NCBI GenBank assembly: GCA_016806645.1
Contig: JACSYO010000444.1
Coordinates: 407,501-471,500 of the forward strand
DNA: 64,000 nt
DNA from: Ophiodon elongatus
Lineage: Eukaryota > Chordata > Actinopteri > Perciformes > Hexagrammidae
Reading direction: 5' to 3'
The first letter of the stretch is position 1. Each line of letters begins with the position of its first letter. The translations under genes and the position numbers were made by a program. Shown here one piece after another: positions 39,402 to 53,200 of the stretch. The notes below the pieces were generated by a model. That model was not told the DNA's origin, ran no database searches, and saw only the letters and a program-made list of their open reading frames with translations.

Positions 39402-41941
39402 TAAAAAATGAGTTTTAAGAAGTGATTTAAAAGAAGTCACTGATTCTGCAAGCAGGTCGTTCCACAGTTGAAGGGCCCTGATGGCAAAAGCACGGTCACA
39501 CATGATAGTGTTCTGTTCAGGACCGTGACTAGTTCATAGTGGAATCTGACACTGGCTGCTGGTTAGCAAACTGGTTGACTGGAAATTCAGTCATGAAGAG
39601 AAGATGGAAAATCCATGTAAAGGGAGAGCAGCAACAGAGGATCGAGAGAAGAAGCACAGTCCTGGTCTACTGTAATTGAGGAGGAGATTGAAGTGGCTGT
39701 GACATCACTTCTGTCAGGAACACCGGTACACTGAGGAGGGAGGCCCTTTTGCAGTTTGCAAGACAGCTGTCACTTACGCTTGGGGATCTCATCCCCTCCC
39801 AGAGCGACGTGGGTAATTAGCCGTCGACAGAGCATGGCGTCTCAACACCGGAGGAGTAGCGGATGAGGGGGAGGACGGAGGGAGAGGATAAGGAGGGTGG
39901 ATGTAGCTAGCTGCAGCATGTGAGGTTTAGCAAGTTCTGTTAGCAAGCAGAGTGGAGAAGCAATGTTCGCACACACTGCCACCTAGTAGTGTTGTGATCC
40001 CGAGATGGTTCTCACACGCTCTCTGCCTTCTCTTTCTTACTCATGCTCATCTAATTCCACTGTTTTCACTCACCATTGTATCTCTGGCTCTGGTTTAACT
40101 TGCACGACGTGAGTGCTGCTGTGTGCGTAGACATTAACACCTAGTGATTTCACCTTCTTTCTCCCTGCAAACATACAGACGTGCCTGAATTGTGTGATCA
40201 GTAATCCGAACAAATTATTTAACAAATGTCAAATTGGGGGTCAATTGTCTGTAATCCGCCAGCCAGAACAATGGGGGTAATGACAGCCATGTGCAGGGCT
40301 TTCTGAAGTGTTGAAAATCAAAGCTGTCTTTTCCCTTGAAGCTCCAGCAAAGAGCCTTATTGTGCTGCCAGTCTCAGCTTGTGCCTCTCCAAGTGCTGAT
40401 GCTCTCTCACCCTGCAGCCTTCTGATTGATGTGCCTTTGTTTCTATGCTTTGAGATTAAATGCAAAAACAGCAGCATTGATAAAAATAGCCAGTGCAGGC
40501 CATCAGTTAGGCAACATCTTACGGATTTGTCTTCAGCACAGTGTTGCATTGTGATTAATTGAGGTTAACAGTGCAGTGTTTGTGTGATATATCTTAATTT
40601 CATAATAGAGCTTTTAGTGTCCTAAAATACAACTGCAGTCAGTGTTTCTAAATATATGTTGCCCTTAAGGCTCTGTTTTTGTTTTTACAGATTTTCACAG
40701 AAAAACGCTTGATTTTTTAAATTGTTTTTATGACCAGAAAGGTTTAAACCAATTTTCCCACAGATTCACCACGCACCCAACATTGTTATTTTTTTCTGCA
40801 GCATAAGGACTTTGTTTACCCCACTTTAAGATGTTGTGATGTTGACAGCTCAGAAAGTGCTTCTAGAATCGAAACTGAGGAAAAAATTAGGAGAAAAGAC
40901 AAATGAGCTGCTGACAACACAAAAACAATTTTTTTAAATCTTAATTTACCCCAGATCTTTTCTTTTCCTCATAAATGCGGATATATTTCCAGTTTTCCTC
41001 TTTTTTTTATCAAAGCTGAAGATAATGAGCAGAAGTCACTTCATACATTAGCATAAAGTAAGGCCGTTGCTCATGCGCTGTCATAGCGACCATTTACGAG
41101 CTGAGATGTAGCCATACTGCACATCAAAGTGGCCCATCATTTCTATCTGATCACAACAGCGTCAACATCTGAGTTTTTCTATCCTGTTATCCTGCAGTCT
41201 CAAGTGGTCGATTAGCATGCCAGACTCTATTCCCTCTGGCAGTGGCACATCAGCTCTCCTCTCGGCTCGTGTCATTCCTCTCAAACTGCGAGGCCGCCCT
41301 GCTGCCCTCAGTAAACCCCTTGCCCCCGGCCTCAGCCCCTCATCCGTACCTGTAAATCTGCCTTAGCCAATTCCCCTCACTGTTAGACATACGCACCCTG
41401 TAATGCAATGTGACTATGGAGTCTCTAACACTCTTTTGTCTGACTTTCTCCCTTTTCCCCAAACTGGTGAGTTGCCATGGCGCCAGTGGCCAGCTGTGAA
41501 ACAGAGAAATTATGCCCAATGGTTGTCAAATGGTTTTCGGGAAATGTATGCAAGTCTTGCACCTTTGTTCCTCTTTTTGCAGTCTTTCTCTTTCGCGATC
41601 CATCTCTCTCGCAACTTATTTCTCCATTTTGAAGTCTGAGCAGGTCATTAAAACAGCTGAATTTATCCTACTCACAATTCTTGTCTGTGAAGCCAAAGCC
41701 TGATATAGCTTATGTTTAGGAGCCAAATCCAGTGTCGTCCAAAACCTGTTAAAAGCACAATTAGAAACATCAAATCACTGACATAATCCTTCATTCTGAA
41801 GGACACAGCCAGTGTGATCTGTTCTGAAACAACTCTGTAATTGCATTTTTTATATATTTGAGGAGCAGCATGCTAATGCACGTGTTTATGCTGCTGAGAG
41901 GAATAAACTGCATTTTCATCAATAATATACATATATATATG

Positions 41942-41995
<54 letters not shown>

Positions 41996-44900
41996 CTGTA
42001 TACCAATACAGTTTTTAGAGGACAATGGAGCTGTAAATCATGGAGGCTGTGTCAGGTTTTGTTCTTGTTAGTGGGATACATTCATTGCTGATTTTGGTCT
42101 CTTCTTTGGATTTGTTGATAATGATAAAAAGATTAAATAATGCCAGCCTGCGTGTGCATCTGTGAAGGAGAAAAAGGGAGAACGAGAGATTGAGTTGTTT
42201 GTGCCTGCTTGTGTATGCGTACTTCATAATGGATGTGTGCTTGTGTGTTACCGTATGTGTGTACTCCCATTTCCAGACTCCTGGCTCCTTAATGCACTTT
42301 AATCCCTTTACTCTTTCCTTAAAGTTTGCCCGGATTTGCATATATCCAATTAAACCTCTGAACAGCAGCAGCTTCAGTGGATCTGTGAGGAGCAGAGTCA
42401 CGTACAGTCACTGTAATACATCTGCTCTCGCATTTAACCGTGAGGGGCCATATGGGCCATAATTCAACCTTAAACACACACACACACACACTAGTGAAAC
42501 GCACATAATGTATGCGACATAGACACACAACTGGCCAGTAAAACCACACGTGATTGAAAGATATACATATTACATTTGTATGTATCACAAAAGGCATCTT
42601 TAGCATGTGCAAGTGAGTTTCACCTGTGTATGTCCTGTTTTAGTGTGATGTGTGAAAGTCAATGTCGGTGTTTTTAGCTGTGCTAGCCGTGTAACTCTGT
42701 GGATGCAATGTCTGTCAGATGGTCCACCACTTTGGTCCAGACTAAAATGTCTCAACAAATATTGGATCGATCACCATGTTATTTGTTTCAGACATTCTTG
42801 TTCCCCTCAGAATCAATTGTAAAAACGTTAGTACCATCATCACGTCAAAATTTCTGTTTGTCTTATACTTACGATTTATGATTTATGACCAACTAAAAAC
42901 TAGTGACACTACCATCATCCTCAGCTGTACTTTGTGTTTGCTGCTAGCATGCCAGCACACTAAAGGGAAATGGTGAACAAGGGAAACATTATGCCTGAAA
43001 AACATCAGAATATTAGCATTGTTTTTGGGAGAAAAGGTCAAAATTAAAGTGGAAAATATGGAAAATAAGTAAGTAAAAAGTAAGTAAAAAATGCATAAGG
43101 AAATAAACAATAATATTGTTTGAGAATAAAGTGGCAAATTTACAAGAAAGAAACTCAAATTTGTGAGATTATAAAGTCACATATTTATGGAAAAGAAATT
43201 GAAATAGAAATTGTTTAAGATCAAGAGTGCAAAACAAATAATGGGAAAGGTTGTCCTCCGTGAATCGCCACCTTAACGTGGTGGAGGAGTTTGAGTGGCT
43301 CAGGGATCCTGGGAGCTATGTTGTCCGGGGCATCAGCCCCTGGTAGGGTCTCCCAAGGCAAAGAGGTCTCAGGGGAGAGCCCAGACTAAGAGCGGTTCAA
43401 AAAACCCCGATGAACAGCAGCCCACGGACTACAGCCACCTCGCCCGGACCAGGGAAACCGGGGCACCCTCCCGGAGCCAGCCCGAAGAAACAATATGGAG
43501 CAGCCATCCTGTGGACCCACCACCCGCAGGGATAAGCATCGGGGTCGGGTGCTATGTAGACCGGGCGGCGGGCCGGGCAGGGGGCCTGGGCGAGCCGATC
43601 GCCGGCAGCATAGACTAGCTCTACGGACGTGGAACGTCACCTCGCTACCGGGGAAAGAGCCAGAGCTGGTGCGGGAGGTGGAGCGGTACCAGCTAGATAT
43701 AGTTGGCCTCACCTCCACGCACAGCACTGGCTCTGGAACCAAGCTCCTGGAGAAAGGTTGGACTTTGTCCTTTTCTGGAGTTGCCCAGGGTGAGAGGCGC
43801 CGGGCGGGAGTGGGGATACTCACGAGCCCCCGGCTGAGCGCCGCCGTGTTGGAGTTCTCCCCGGGGAACGAGAGGGTCGCCTCCCTGCGCCTGCGGGGAG
43901 TAAGGCTCTGACTGTTGTTTGTGCCTATGCACCGAACAGCAGTTCGGAGTATCCGGCCTTCTTGGAGTCGGTGGGAGGGGTCCTGGAAAGGGCGCCTCCT
44001 GCTGACTCCATAGTTCTCCTGGGAGACTTCAACGCTCACGTGGGCAACGACAGAGAAACCTGGCGGGGGTGATTGGGAGGAACGGCTTGCCCGATCTGAA
44101 CCCGAGTGGTGTCTCGCTGTTGGACTTCTGTGCTAGCCACGGTTTGTCCATAACGAACACCATGTTCGAACATAGGGTGGCTCATAAGTGTACCTGGTAC
44201 CAGAACACCTTAGGCCGTAGATCAATGATCGACTTTGTAATCGTTTCATCTGATCTGCGGCCGTATGTCTTGGACACTCGGGTGAAGAGAGGAGCAGAGC
44301 TGTCAACTGATCACCACCTGGTGGTGAGCTGGATCAGATGGCAGGGGAATTGGCTGGAAAGACCCGGCAAGCCCAAATGTGTAGTGAGGGTGAACTGGGA
44401 ACGTCTGGCGAGGATCCTGTCCGGGAGGTCTTCAACTCCTACCTCCGGAAGAACTTCTCACACATCCCAAGGGAGGCTGGGGACATAGAATCAGAGTGGA
44501 CCATGTTCAAAGCCTCTATTGTGGACGCGGCCGCTAGGAGCTGTGGTCGGAAGGTCACCGGTGCCTGTCGTGGCGGTAACCCGAGAACCCTGTGGTGGAC
44601 ACCGGGGGTGAGGGAAGCCGTCAAACTGAAGAAGGAGGCCTTTCGGGCCTGGTTGGCTCAAGGGTCTCCTGAAGCAGCGGAGAGGTACCGGCAGGCCAGA
44701 AGGGCTGCAGTTGCGGTGGTTGCGGACGCTAAAACTCGGGCATGGGAGGAGTTCGGGGAGGCCATGGAGAAGGACTTTCGGTTGGCCTCAAGGAAGTTCT
44801 GGCAAACCATCCGATGGCTCAGGAAGGGAAAGCAGGGCTTACCCCAGGCTGTGCTCAGCACGGGGGGGAACTGCTGACCCGGACGGGGGACATCGTTGGG

Positions 44901-46513
44901 CGGTGGAAAGAGCACTTTGAGGAACTCCTAAACCCGGCCAACATGTCCTCTAGAGAGGAGGCAGCACCTGAAGACTCGGGGGGGGGGTCGCATCCATATC
45001 CTTGGCAGAGGCCACTAAGGTAGTCAAAAAGCTCCTTGGTGGCAAGGCGCCGGGGGTGGATGAGATCCGCCCTGAGATGCTGAAGGCGCTGGACGTTGTT
45101 GGGCTGTCTTGGCTGACACGCCTTTTCAATGTCGCATGGGGGTCGGGAACAGTGCCCATGGACTGGCAGACCGGGGTGGTGGTTCCCATTTTCAAAAAGG
45201 GGGACCGGAGAGTGTGCTCGAATTATCGGGGTATCACACTACTCAGCCTCCCGGGGAAAGTGTATGCCAGGGTGCTGGAAAGGAGGCTCCGACCGATTGT
45301 CGAACCTCGGATTCAAGAGGAGCAGTGCGGATTCCGTCCCGGTCATGGAACAGTGGACCAGCTCTTTAGCCTCAAGACTACTGGAGGGGTTCCGGGAGTT
45401 TGCCCAACCAGTCTACATGTGTTTTGTGGACTTGGAGAAGGCCTTCGACCGGGTCCCTCTGGGTTTTTTGTGGGGGGTGCTGCGGGAGTATGGGGTGCCG
45501 GACCCGTTACAACGGGCCATCCGGTCTCTGTACGACTGCAGTAGGAGCTGTGTTCATATTCTCGGCAATAAGTCAGACGCGTTCCCGGTGGGTGTTGGCC
45601 TCCGCCAGGGCTGCCCTTTATCACCGGTCCTGTTCGTGACTTTCATGGACAGGATATCTTGGCGCAGCCGGGGGGAGGAGAACGTTGGGTTCGGGGGCTC
45701 TGCTGTTCGCAGATGATGTGGTCCTGTTGGCCTCTTCGGACCATGACCTCCAGCATTCACTGGGGCGATTTGCAGCGAGTGTGAAGCGGCGGGGATGAGA
45801 GTAAGCACCTCCAAATCTGAGGCCATAGTGCTCCCTCCGGGTGGGGACGCAGTGCCTACCACAAGCAAAGGAGTTCAAGTATCTCGGGGTCTTGTTCACG
45901 AGTGAGGGTAAGATGGAGCGGGAGATCGACCGACGGATCGGTGCGGCTGCAGCAGTAAAACAGGCGCTGCACCGGACTGTCTTGGTGAAGAGGGAGCTGA
46001 GCCGGAAGGCAAAGCTCTCAATTTACTGGGCGGTGTATGTTCCGACCCTCACCTATGGTCACGAACTCTGGGTCGTGACCGAAAGAACGAGGTCTCGGAT
46101 ACAAGCGGCCGAAATGAGTTTTCTCCGTAGGGTGGCCGGGCTCAGCCTTAGAGATAGGGTAAGGAGCTCAGACATCAGGAGGGAACTTGGAGTTGAGGCC
46201 AACAAACTCTCAGGACACAATTCACCGTAATCTGTGTTTCAACACAAGCACTTATGTCATGTGCCTTTTCTGTGTAGTTTTCCCTTCAGACGGACACAGT
46301 GATAGTTGGGCATAGTCCCTCAAGAGCTTCATTGTGTAACTATAGGAAAGCAGTGTGTTGTCTCATTATGTCGTCTCAACAGTTGTTTTATTAGTAGTAA
46401 CTGTGCTGAAATAAAGTGTAATCAAAGATAGAAGTAGTTTGATTTTACTTTCCTGTAATTTCTTCAATATTAGTATTTATGTTCATAAAATAACACACAA
46501 ACAACATGTTATG

Positions 46514-46544
<31 letters not shown>

Positions 46545-47168
46545 GGACCGTCATCTCACTCAAATGTCATCCTTATTATAATAAAACTATTTATTATCCA
46601 CTATTCACTATCACTGTCCACTATTTCCCCCAATTATTTTAATTTTTTATAATCTTGCAAATTTCAGATTTTATTTCTTGTAAATGTACGACTTTAATCT
46701 TTAAAGCTGCAAAGAAAAAGTTGTTTTTTTCTCTGAATTCCACCCCCTCTTGCCCCGGCTATGTAATTGTTATTTTTTTTTTTACCTGCAATAGCCCTAA
46801 AACGTGGTCATAGTAAAGCAGATATAAATTGCTGCAGTTTCCTGTATTATGGCCTTACTGTGGTAAGAACCTGACAGCCCAGTCTTGTACCCACCTGGCT
46901 GCGTACTGCACATAATATATAGAACAGAAATACAGCGTGAAGAAGTGAAGAGCACTTTTGCTTGTGTATAAATGCTGAATTGCCTGCGTGTACACCTTGA
47001 CTGATGAAACCGCAGTTTTAAGCACCGTCGGCTGACACACTCTTGCTCATTATCTCGTCTGCTGTAGGGGAACCGGCCGCTATGTCTGTTTCCAAAGGCT
47101 GCTGTGCTGACTGAACATGTTCACTGTCCAAAGAAAGAATCGATACAGGCTCTTGTTTTGCAGGTATT

Positions 47169-47215
<47 letters not shown>

Positions 47216-50200
47216 CCGCTGGGTTGTGCAAGGTGTGTTTCTGAGCCAGGTAGCGAGAGAAACAGGGAGTACAGTGTGAGGTCATAGGTCTGTGACTATC
47301 ACTGCAAAACTTTCTTGAAGTGGATGCAGTTTGACAACACTGAAAGCTTTTATATTTTCCAGGAAACGGTGACTAAAGACAATCTTTTCTTCACTGCTTC
47401 CTGTACGAGTTTGATCATCTCTATTCTTGACAGAGTTGCTTAGATTGCGATTGATGTGCTTTTCTTTGAAATATGAGACTTAATACGAAGCCTTGACAGA
47501 GCTCTTTTTTGATTTGAACTCCTTTGATCAAAGAAAGTTTATATTTTGTTATTTTTAGATATTTAACATCCAGGCATTTTTCTATTTCCTGTCATTTTTT
47601 CAGTTACACATTGAGAAAGCTACAGTAGACGTGGCTGGATAGTTAGCTAGACACTCCGGCTAAGTTTCTCACATCTTTATTACACTTCCTGTCAAAGAAA
47701 ATGGAAATGTATTGTAGTACAAGTCTGTTTTTGTGTGTGTAGTGATCCCTCAGAGCCGTATTATCATATTCAAACAAATCTTTTACAAACTGCCCCATGT
47801 TACATTATCTTGACATCCAGTAAACTGCATTTAGTATACCTCAGAGTATTGTACAGATCTGCACATCCACTTACTCTTCGTCTGCTGTACTGTTGTTGCA
47901 CCGTGTCTCCAAAGGACTGTGGAAGTTTGACAAAGCAGCGCTTCCTCTTGTAATAAAAACAGACACGCTAGATTGTGTTTTTCTCAAACAAAGCGCTACC
48001 TTGATCCCAACTGAAAGCAGAGCGCTCTGTACTTTGTCATGGCGGACAACACATTTATATCTCCTGTCTTTCCTAGTTTTGCTAAGATAAGGCTCTTTTG
48101 TGACTGCTCTCGTCTGGGTTTTATTTATGCCTTATTTCTTCAGGCAGCGTGTGCTTTATCGCGGCTGATCAAGCTCGTCTCGCTCACTGCACGGAACAGA
48201 AAACTAACGACGACAAATTATATCAGAGAGCACTGACTTGCAAGTTCACATATTTCTATTATATAATGGTTATGCAAGAATATCATTCACACATGTGCCT
48301 TGTGTGGAAAACAAAAACAAAACACTACTTAGATACTAGATTAATACACGTTGTAATCAATGCTGTGTCCAAAATCCATCCCTTTTGATTACATATACCA
48401 CATTTACTGCCGGCTATTTTTTTAATAAACCAAAGTATTGGATACACTGAAATTATGACCTGATGGTGGTGCACGACGAAGAGTCTGAGGATGAAAGTTA
48501 TTACAGTCCAATCTCTGGGGGGCATGAATGTGTGCACCTAATTTCATGGCAGTCACGTAGTTGCTGAAATATTTCAGTCTGGAAGTAGTGGATCGACCGA
48601 CCAACAGACTGACAATGTCCTCCATAGTTATACCACTCGTTGGGCTGAAAACTAAACAAAGCAATGCAAGAGAGAAGAAAAACCTGAGAAAAAGCACTAT
48701 TTATGCAGTAATTGCTTGGAAGGCATCATGACGAAGGCGGCTCGAGCACAAACAGCAACCGTCCCTCAGTATCAGTCCAAGACGTCTGGTTAAAGCCGTC
48801 TAGCTGAGAACACTGACGTGCTTCAACTCAACTGGGCTCTGTCATTCTTCCCGTCCTCCACTCTATCTCTGTCTCTCACCCAACCAAACTCAAGTTATAC
48901 TAGCACCCACACATATTCAGAGAAATGGGAGAAATTGCACAGTACAGCTGTAAAATCCTGGGAGTCTCAGAATCCACACTGTTTGCATCCGTACAAATGG
49001 GGAAATGTGCGTACAACAAATGTTAAGTTTAATTTAACTTAGCGTATGTAAGTGCGCACTTTCCTTTTTATAAATCTCAAATCAGGTATCGTCCACACTA
49101 GGTATTTCAATTCTCTCTCTTTCTTTCTTTTTTCCCTTTAGTGTCTTCTTCTTCATCTCTTCTTTGTGATTACAGTGACTGTTGTTGTCTGCCGCTGCAC
49201 ACACTGTTTGGCTCAGTTCAACGGTAAAATTGCATCTGACCTGCCTGCAGGTTTTTGGGGGTTCCTCCAGGAAGAGGAAGCTGCCCTCTGACAGGACCTC
49301 TGCCCTTTGACCTCATCTACACCGACTACCACGGCTTGCAGCAAATGAAGCAGCACATGGGTCTGTCACTGAGGAAGCACAAGTCAGTGTTATGCTCTCT
49401 CTCTCTCTCTCTCTCTCTCTCGTATATGTGTGTGTCTTGTCATTCCCATTTGTTTTCCAAGATGTAAGTGCAGTGTTTGTTTGTTGCATTCATTTTTTGT
49501 TATCAGTAATTGACTTATCGCTGAAATACTTAACTATTGGTTTATTGACTGGCTGGTGGACACTGGGCCGGAAACTTCACTGTGCATCAGCAAAATTCTC
49601 CCTTATGGGGGATCCAATTTGGCCTCTTTACACAGTGATCAATCAACCAGGTGCAGGCTACATCACAAACTCTGCCCTTATATGCATCACATAGGAAAGT
49701 TGGAGTAGGTTGCTTAAAATAAATAAAGTAGCCTGTACACAAGTGCATGTACTACATTCAAATAGATATGTACTACATTCAAATATAGTTCATGTATTTG
49801 TAAATGCTTAAAAAAAAAAAAAAACTATCCACAATTGGCAGCGGTTCCAAGCTTGTTTCTTTCTGAAAATTCAGTTTTTGTTCTTTTGTTCCAGCTGAGC
49901 AGCACTAGAACAGTGTAAAAACAAATCCTCTGCTTTATCCAAACACAGAAAAACAATGTGCAAATTGCAACTCTGGGAAGAAAATGTATTTACGGGAAAG
50001 GAAAGAGGTCATAACAGTGTGTAAATAAATAGTGATAATCATGTTGGGTGTAATGTTGTTAGATTGTGTTATGGAGCTGGATTGAAGTTTGTTTTGATTT
50101 CATATTTTACTCGTGAGAGGAAAAGGGTACATTTGTAAAAAAGAAATCACATTTCACAATAATTCATGGTGATTCTCCTGCGTTTTGAGTTCTGTAAGAC

Positions 50201-53200
50201 GAGGTCCTGGCAAAGCAGCAGTGGAAACCTCCGCTGATTCCTATCAGCGTCAGTCCAAGGTCAGCTGATCGACTAGCGCTCCTCAGCCGTCACAGAGCGA
50301 AAGACCAATACTTTAATTTCCTCTCCTGCCCTGACACTGATGAGAGAGGCAAAGCATTGATAAATCTCAGATTGGATTACATCGATTGATTTTTGATTTC
50401 CTGGTGTGAATAGTCACTGCTGATAAAGTGCTCGTGTGATTTGCTTCTTCTCTCGTTGCAAACTAAAAGCATAATTTCTCTTCTGGTCCTCCCTGGTTTT
50501 TCGGTTTGATTTTGATTTGGGAGGACATTAACACAACAAGATTTTAAGATGTTTTAGTGTTGATGCTGTCGAAGGACTGTAATCTATTCCCCGCTGAAGC
50601 GTTGCCTTCACATTATCAGAGGGAATTTAAAAATGTTTCCAGTCGATCCAAACAGACTCGCACACGGCAAGAGAGTTTAGCATCTCCTTCAAATGTGTTT
50701 CAGAAATCCGTTCAAGTGTTTGACTCAAATTCACCTCAGACTTCTCCAGGTTATGTCATGATCTGTTCCAGCAGAGGGCCTTGTGGTGGCTGTGAAATAA
50801 GGCTGTGATTTAAGCCTCAGACATCTCACCTTGAGGCTCTTAAGCTCGGCTCAGTGAGGGGGGACTGGCAGGGGACATTGATATCCATCACCGCTGACAG
50901 CTTTACAAACCAACACTCTGACAACAAGACAGTTATCGTGCTGAAATGAACTCTCATAGCTCAAAATGAGGAAGGCATTTGTCATGGCCGTCATGCTGTT
51001 GACAGTTTTTTTGCATACTGTTTATGTAGAGTGACATCGACAGACCAAATCTCACATGTGAAATGGTCTGGAAACCTCTCGGCTTATTTTCGATTTCCGA
51101 GGGCCGTCATCGACGGGTTATCACCATGTGACCAGTGACCAGGTCTGCCCGGTGTAGGCGGCCAAACGCAGCACTTCAGTACCAGCTAATGGCAGCACAT
51201 TAGTTACATTACTTGGGTGAAAAGTGGGTGGGAAGAAAATTAGGTCTGAGTGACGGAAAATGTGAACATACATACTTACTCATAAGTGAGTAGAGATGAG
51301 CTGATACATTATTAGTTGGAATATTAAACTTTTGCCAAATCCAGTCGGAGGTACAGCAAACACATTTTTCTTCTCAAGACAAGTTTTACATGCAGTTGAT
51401 TGTTCTTCTTGTAGCAGAAGTAGTGCGACGCGAGTGCAATAATGTGCCTGTTCGGAAAAGGGCGGACGGCTCGGCCTGTGGTATTGCTGCCTGCCGCTTT
51501 CTGAGGAACCACTAATACAACTTCACAATCGACACTGTGCTTCTTTGGGTCCTGAGAAAAACACCTGCCACCCGAGTCGCAGCTACTCACGCTCTGAAAC
51601 ACCAGTGAAATACTCTCTGGTTCTCGGGACACACCAGAATTGCAGCCAGTCACGGTCAGAAACAAATAGCTCGATCAATTTCTAATGCTTTGCTTGGCTT
51701 CCTAGTCAAGCTTGTATGTGCTAAATTAGGTGGAATAAACCAAGCTAGGAGCAGTTAGTTTCATTTGAAAGACAACTGTGATCTCGTTTTAGCTCTGCCT
51801 ATAATTCTTATTTTGTCTCAGGTGCCACATCCGAGTAATTGACACCTTCGGCACGGAGCCCGCCTACAACCACGAGGAGTACGCCACTCTGCACGGCTAC
51901 AGGACCAACTGGGGCTACTGGAACCTTCACGGCCAGCAGTACATGACCATGTTCCGTATGTGGGCTTTCATTTCTCTCAGAAAAGATCAGTCCCTTTGCT
52001 GAAGCGAAATGATCTGCATAATTCTCACAGATGATATCAAAAACTTGATTTGTGACTGAGATTACAAAGTCTTCAGGCAGTCACAGGCGAGGCCGAGCAC
52101 CTCCAGTCAGACACAGAAGAGAGCAGCTCGGGGAAAAAAAGAAACACGAGCATTCAGGGCACATTTGGTGAAATTGGTGACAGGAGAAACTTCAGCTGTT
52201 TGTGTCGTCTCCGATTAATTCAGCAACAATCGGCAGCCCCGCTGCTTCAACAATACTTTCATCCCAAAGCCCGACACTGTGAAAGCTTTCATCTCGAGTT
52301 TGAATTGACTGAAAATACTGTTTCTTTCTCCTTCCCACTTGATAGCTCCCTGCTGTAGTAGACTTCCTTTGTGTGTGCTCCCGTTCATCGTGTTGTTTTG
52401 TATCCTGAAAGTTGTAAGCTGTGGCACTTTGAGGCTGCAATCCAAAACTCTTTGAAGGTTAAAACTATAGCAAAGAGGACGGAGAAGAAAGTGTTTGTGA
52501 AGTTGTTTCACCTCATTCTGGATATGCAGCCAAAGTCAACCAGATAATTGATGTGAATGCAAATACACCGTATTTTTTATTGAACTGATAAAGTTATCGG
52601 TGGCATTGTTTTTCCACACAGATTAATTGAACACTTATTCATAATAAAACACTATGAATTTCAGCTTTCTAGATTCCCCACAGTTCTCCTTTTGTTCTGT
52701 ATTCTCTGAATGCACAGCAGCCACTCGAGGTCCTTTAGTTCAGTCATATTTTTTGGAGACATGAAATTGGACTTTTACAGTTGCCAATTGCTTTGTTTAT
52801 CCTTGGTAGCCCACACTCCAGATAACTCCTTTATGGGTTTCGTGGCGGAGGAGCTGAATGAGACGGAGAGACTGAAGATTCAGCGGAACAAGGTTAACAA
52901 TATGGCTGTTGTGTACGGCAAAGAAGCCAGCATGTGGAAGGTCAGTGTCACACTACGACCCCCGCAAAACTTTCTTTGTTTCTTTGTTGCATGTTTTCAA
53001 TTTGTGAGATGAGACGGTTCAGTTACAAACATTTACAAAGAGAATCTACAATCTATAATGCATTGTGTAAATCGGTGGCTTTGAAACGTTTACTCTGTGG
53101 CTTTGCAATGACAAATGACAAATAGATTTAAAGGGCACACACACACACACACACACACGAAGACCTCCACATGATCCTGTTGAGTGTGATGCCGTCTCTG

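Larger units (their letters stand above)
43249..46201 (+). mobile_element. RTE/Rex3-like non-LTR retrotransposon, 3'-truncated and inactivated
   Basis: A GC-rich block of about 2.95 kb, unlike its AT-rich surroundings. It starts with a hairpin-rich leader (GTTGTCCTCCGTGAATCGCC), then an apurinic-type endonuclease region and a reverse-transcriptase region, all on the plus strand. The order and motifs fit the RTE clade, most likely the fish Rex3-type group. The copy begins where such elements usually begin but stops within the post-RT region, before the expected 3' UTR and tandem-repeat tail, and I see no clear target-site duplication. At least seven frame changes and internal stops mean it cannot code a working protein. 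Its orientation matches mgat5b. Confidence 0.85.
37135..49250 (+). other. mgat5b intron 8 (12.1 kb)
   Basis: The largest complete intron. It contains a broken LINE, copies of another repeat family on either side of it, and several microsatellites (listed separately). No nested host gene is seen. Confidence 0.85.

Noticed and set aside
43495..46230. LINE open frames considered as host genes
   Set aside because: They carry endonuclease and reverse-transcriptase motifs in one orientation across shifting frames and belong to a decayed retrotransposon.
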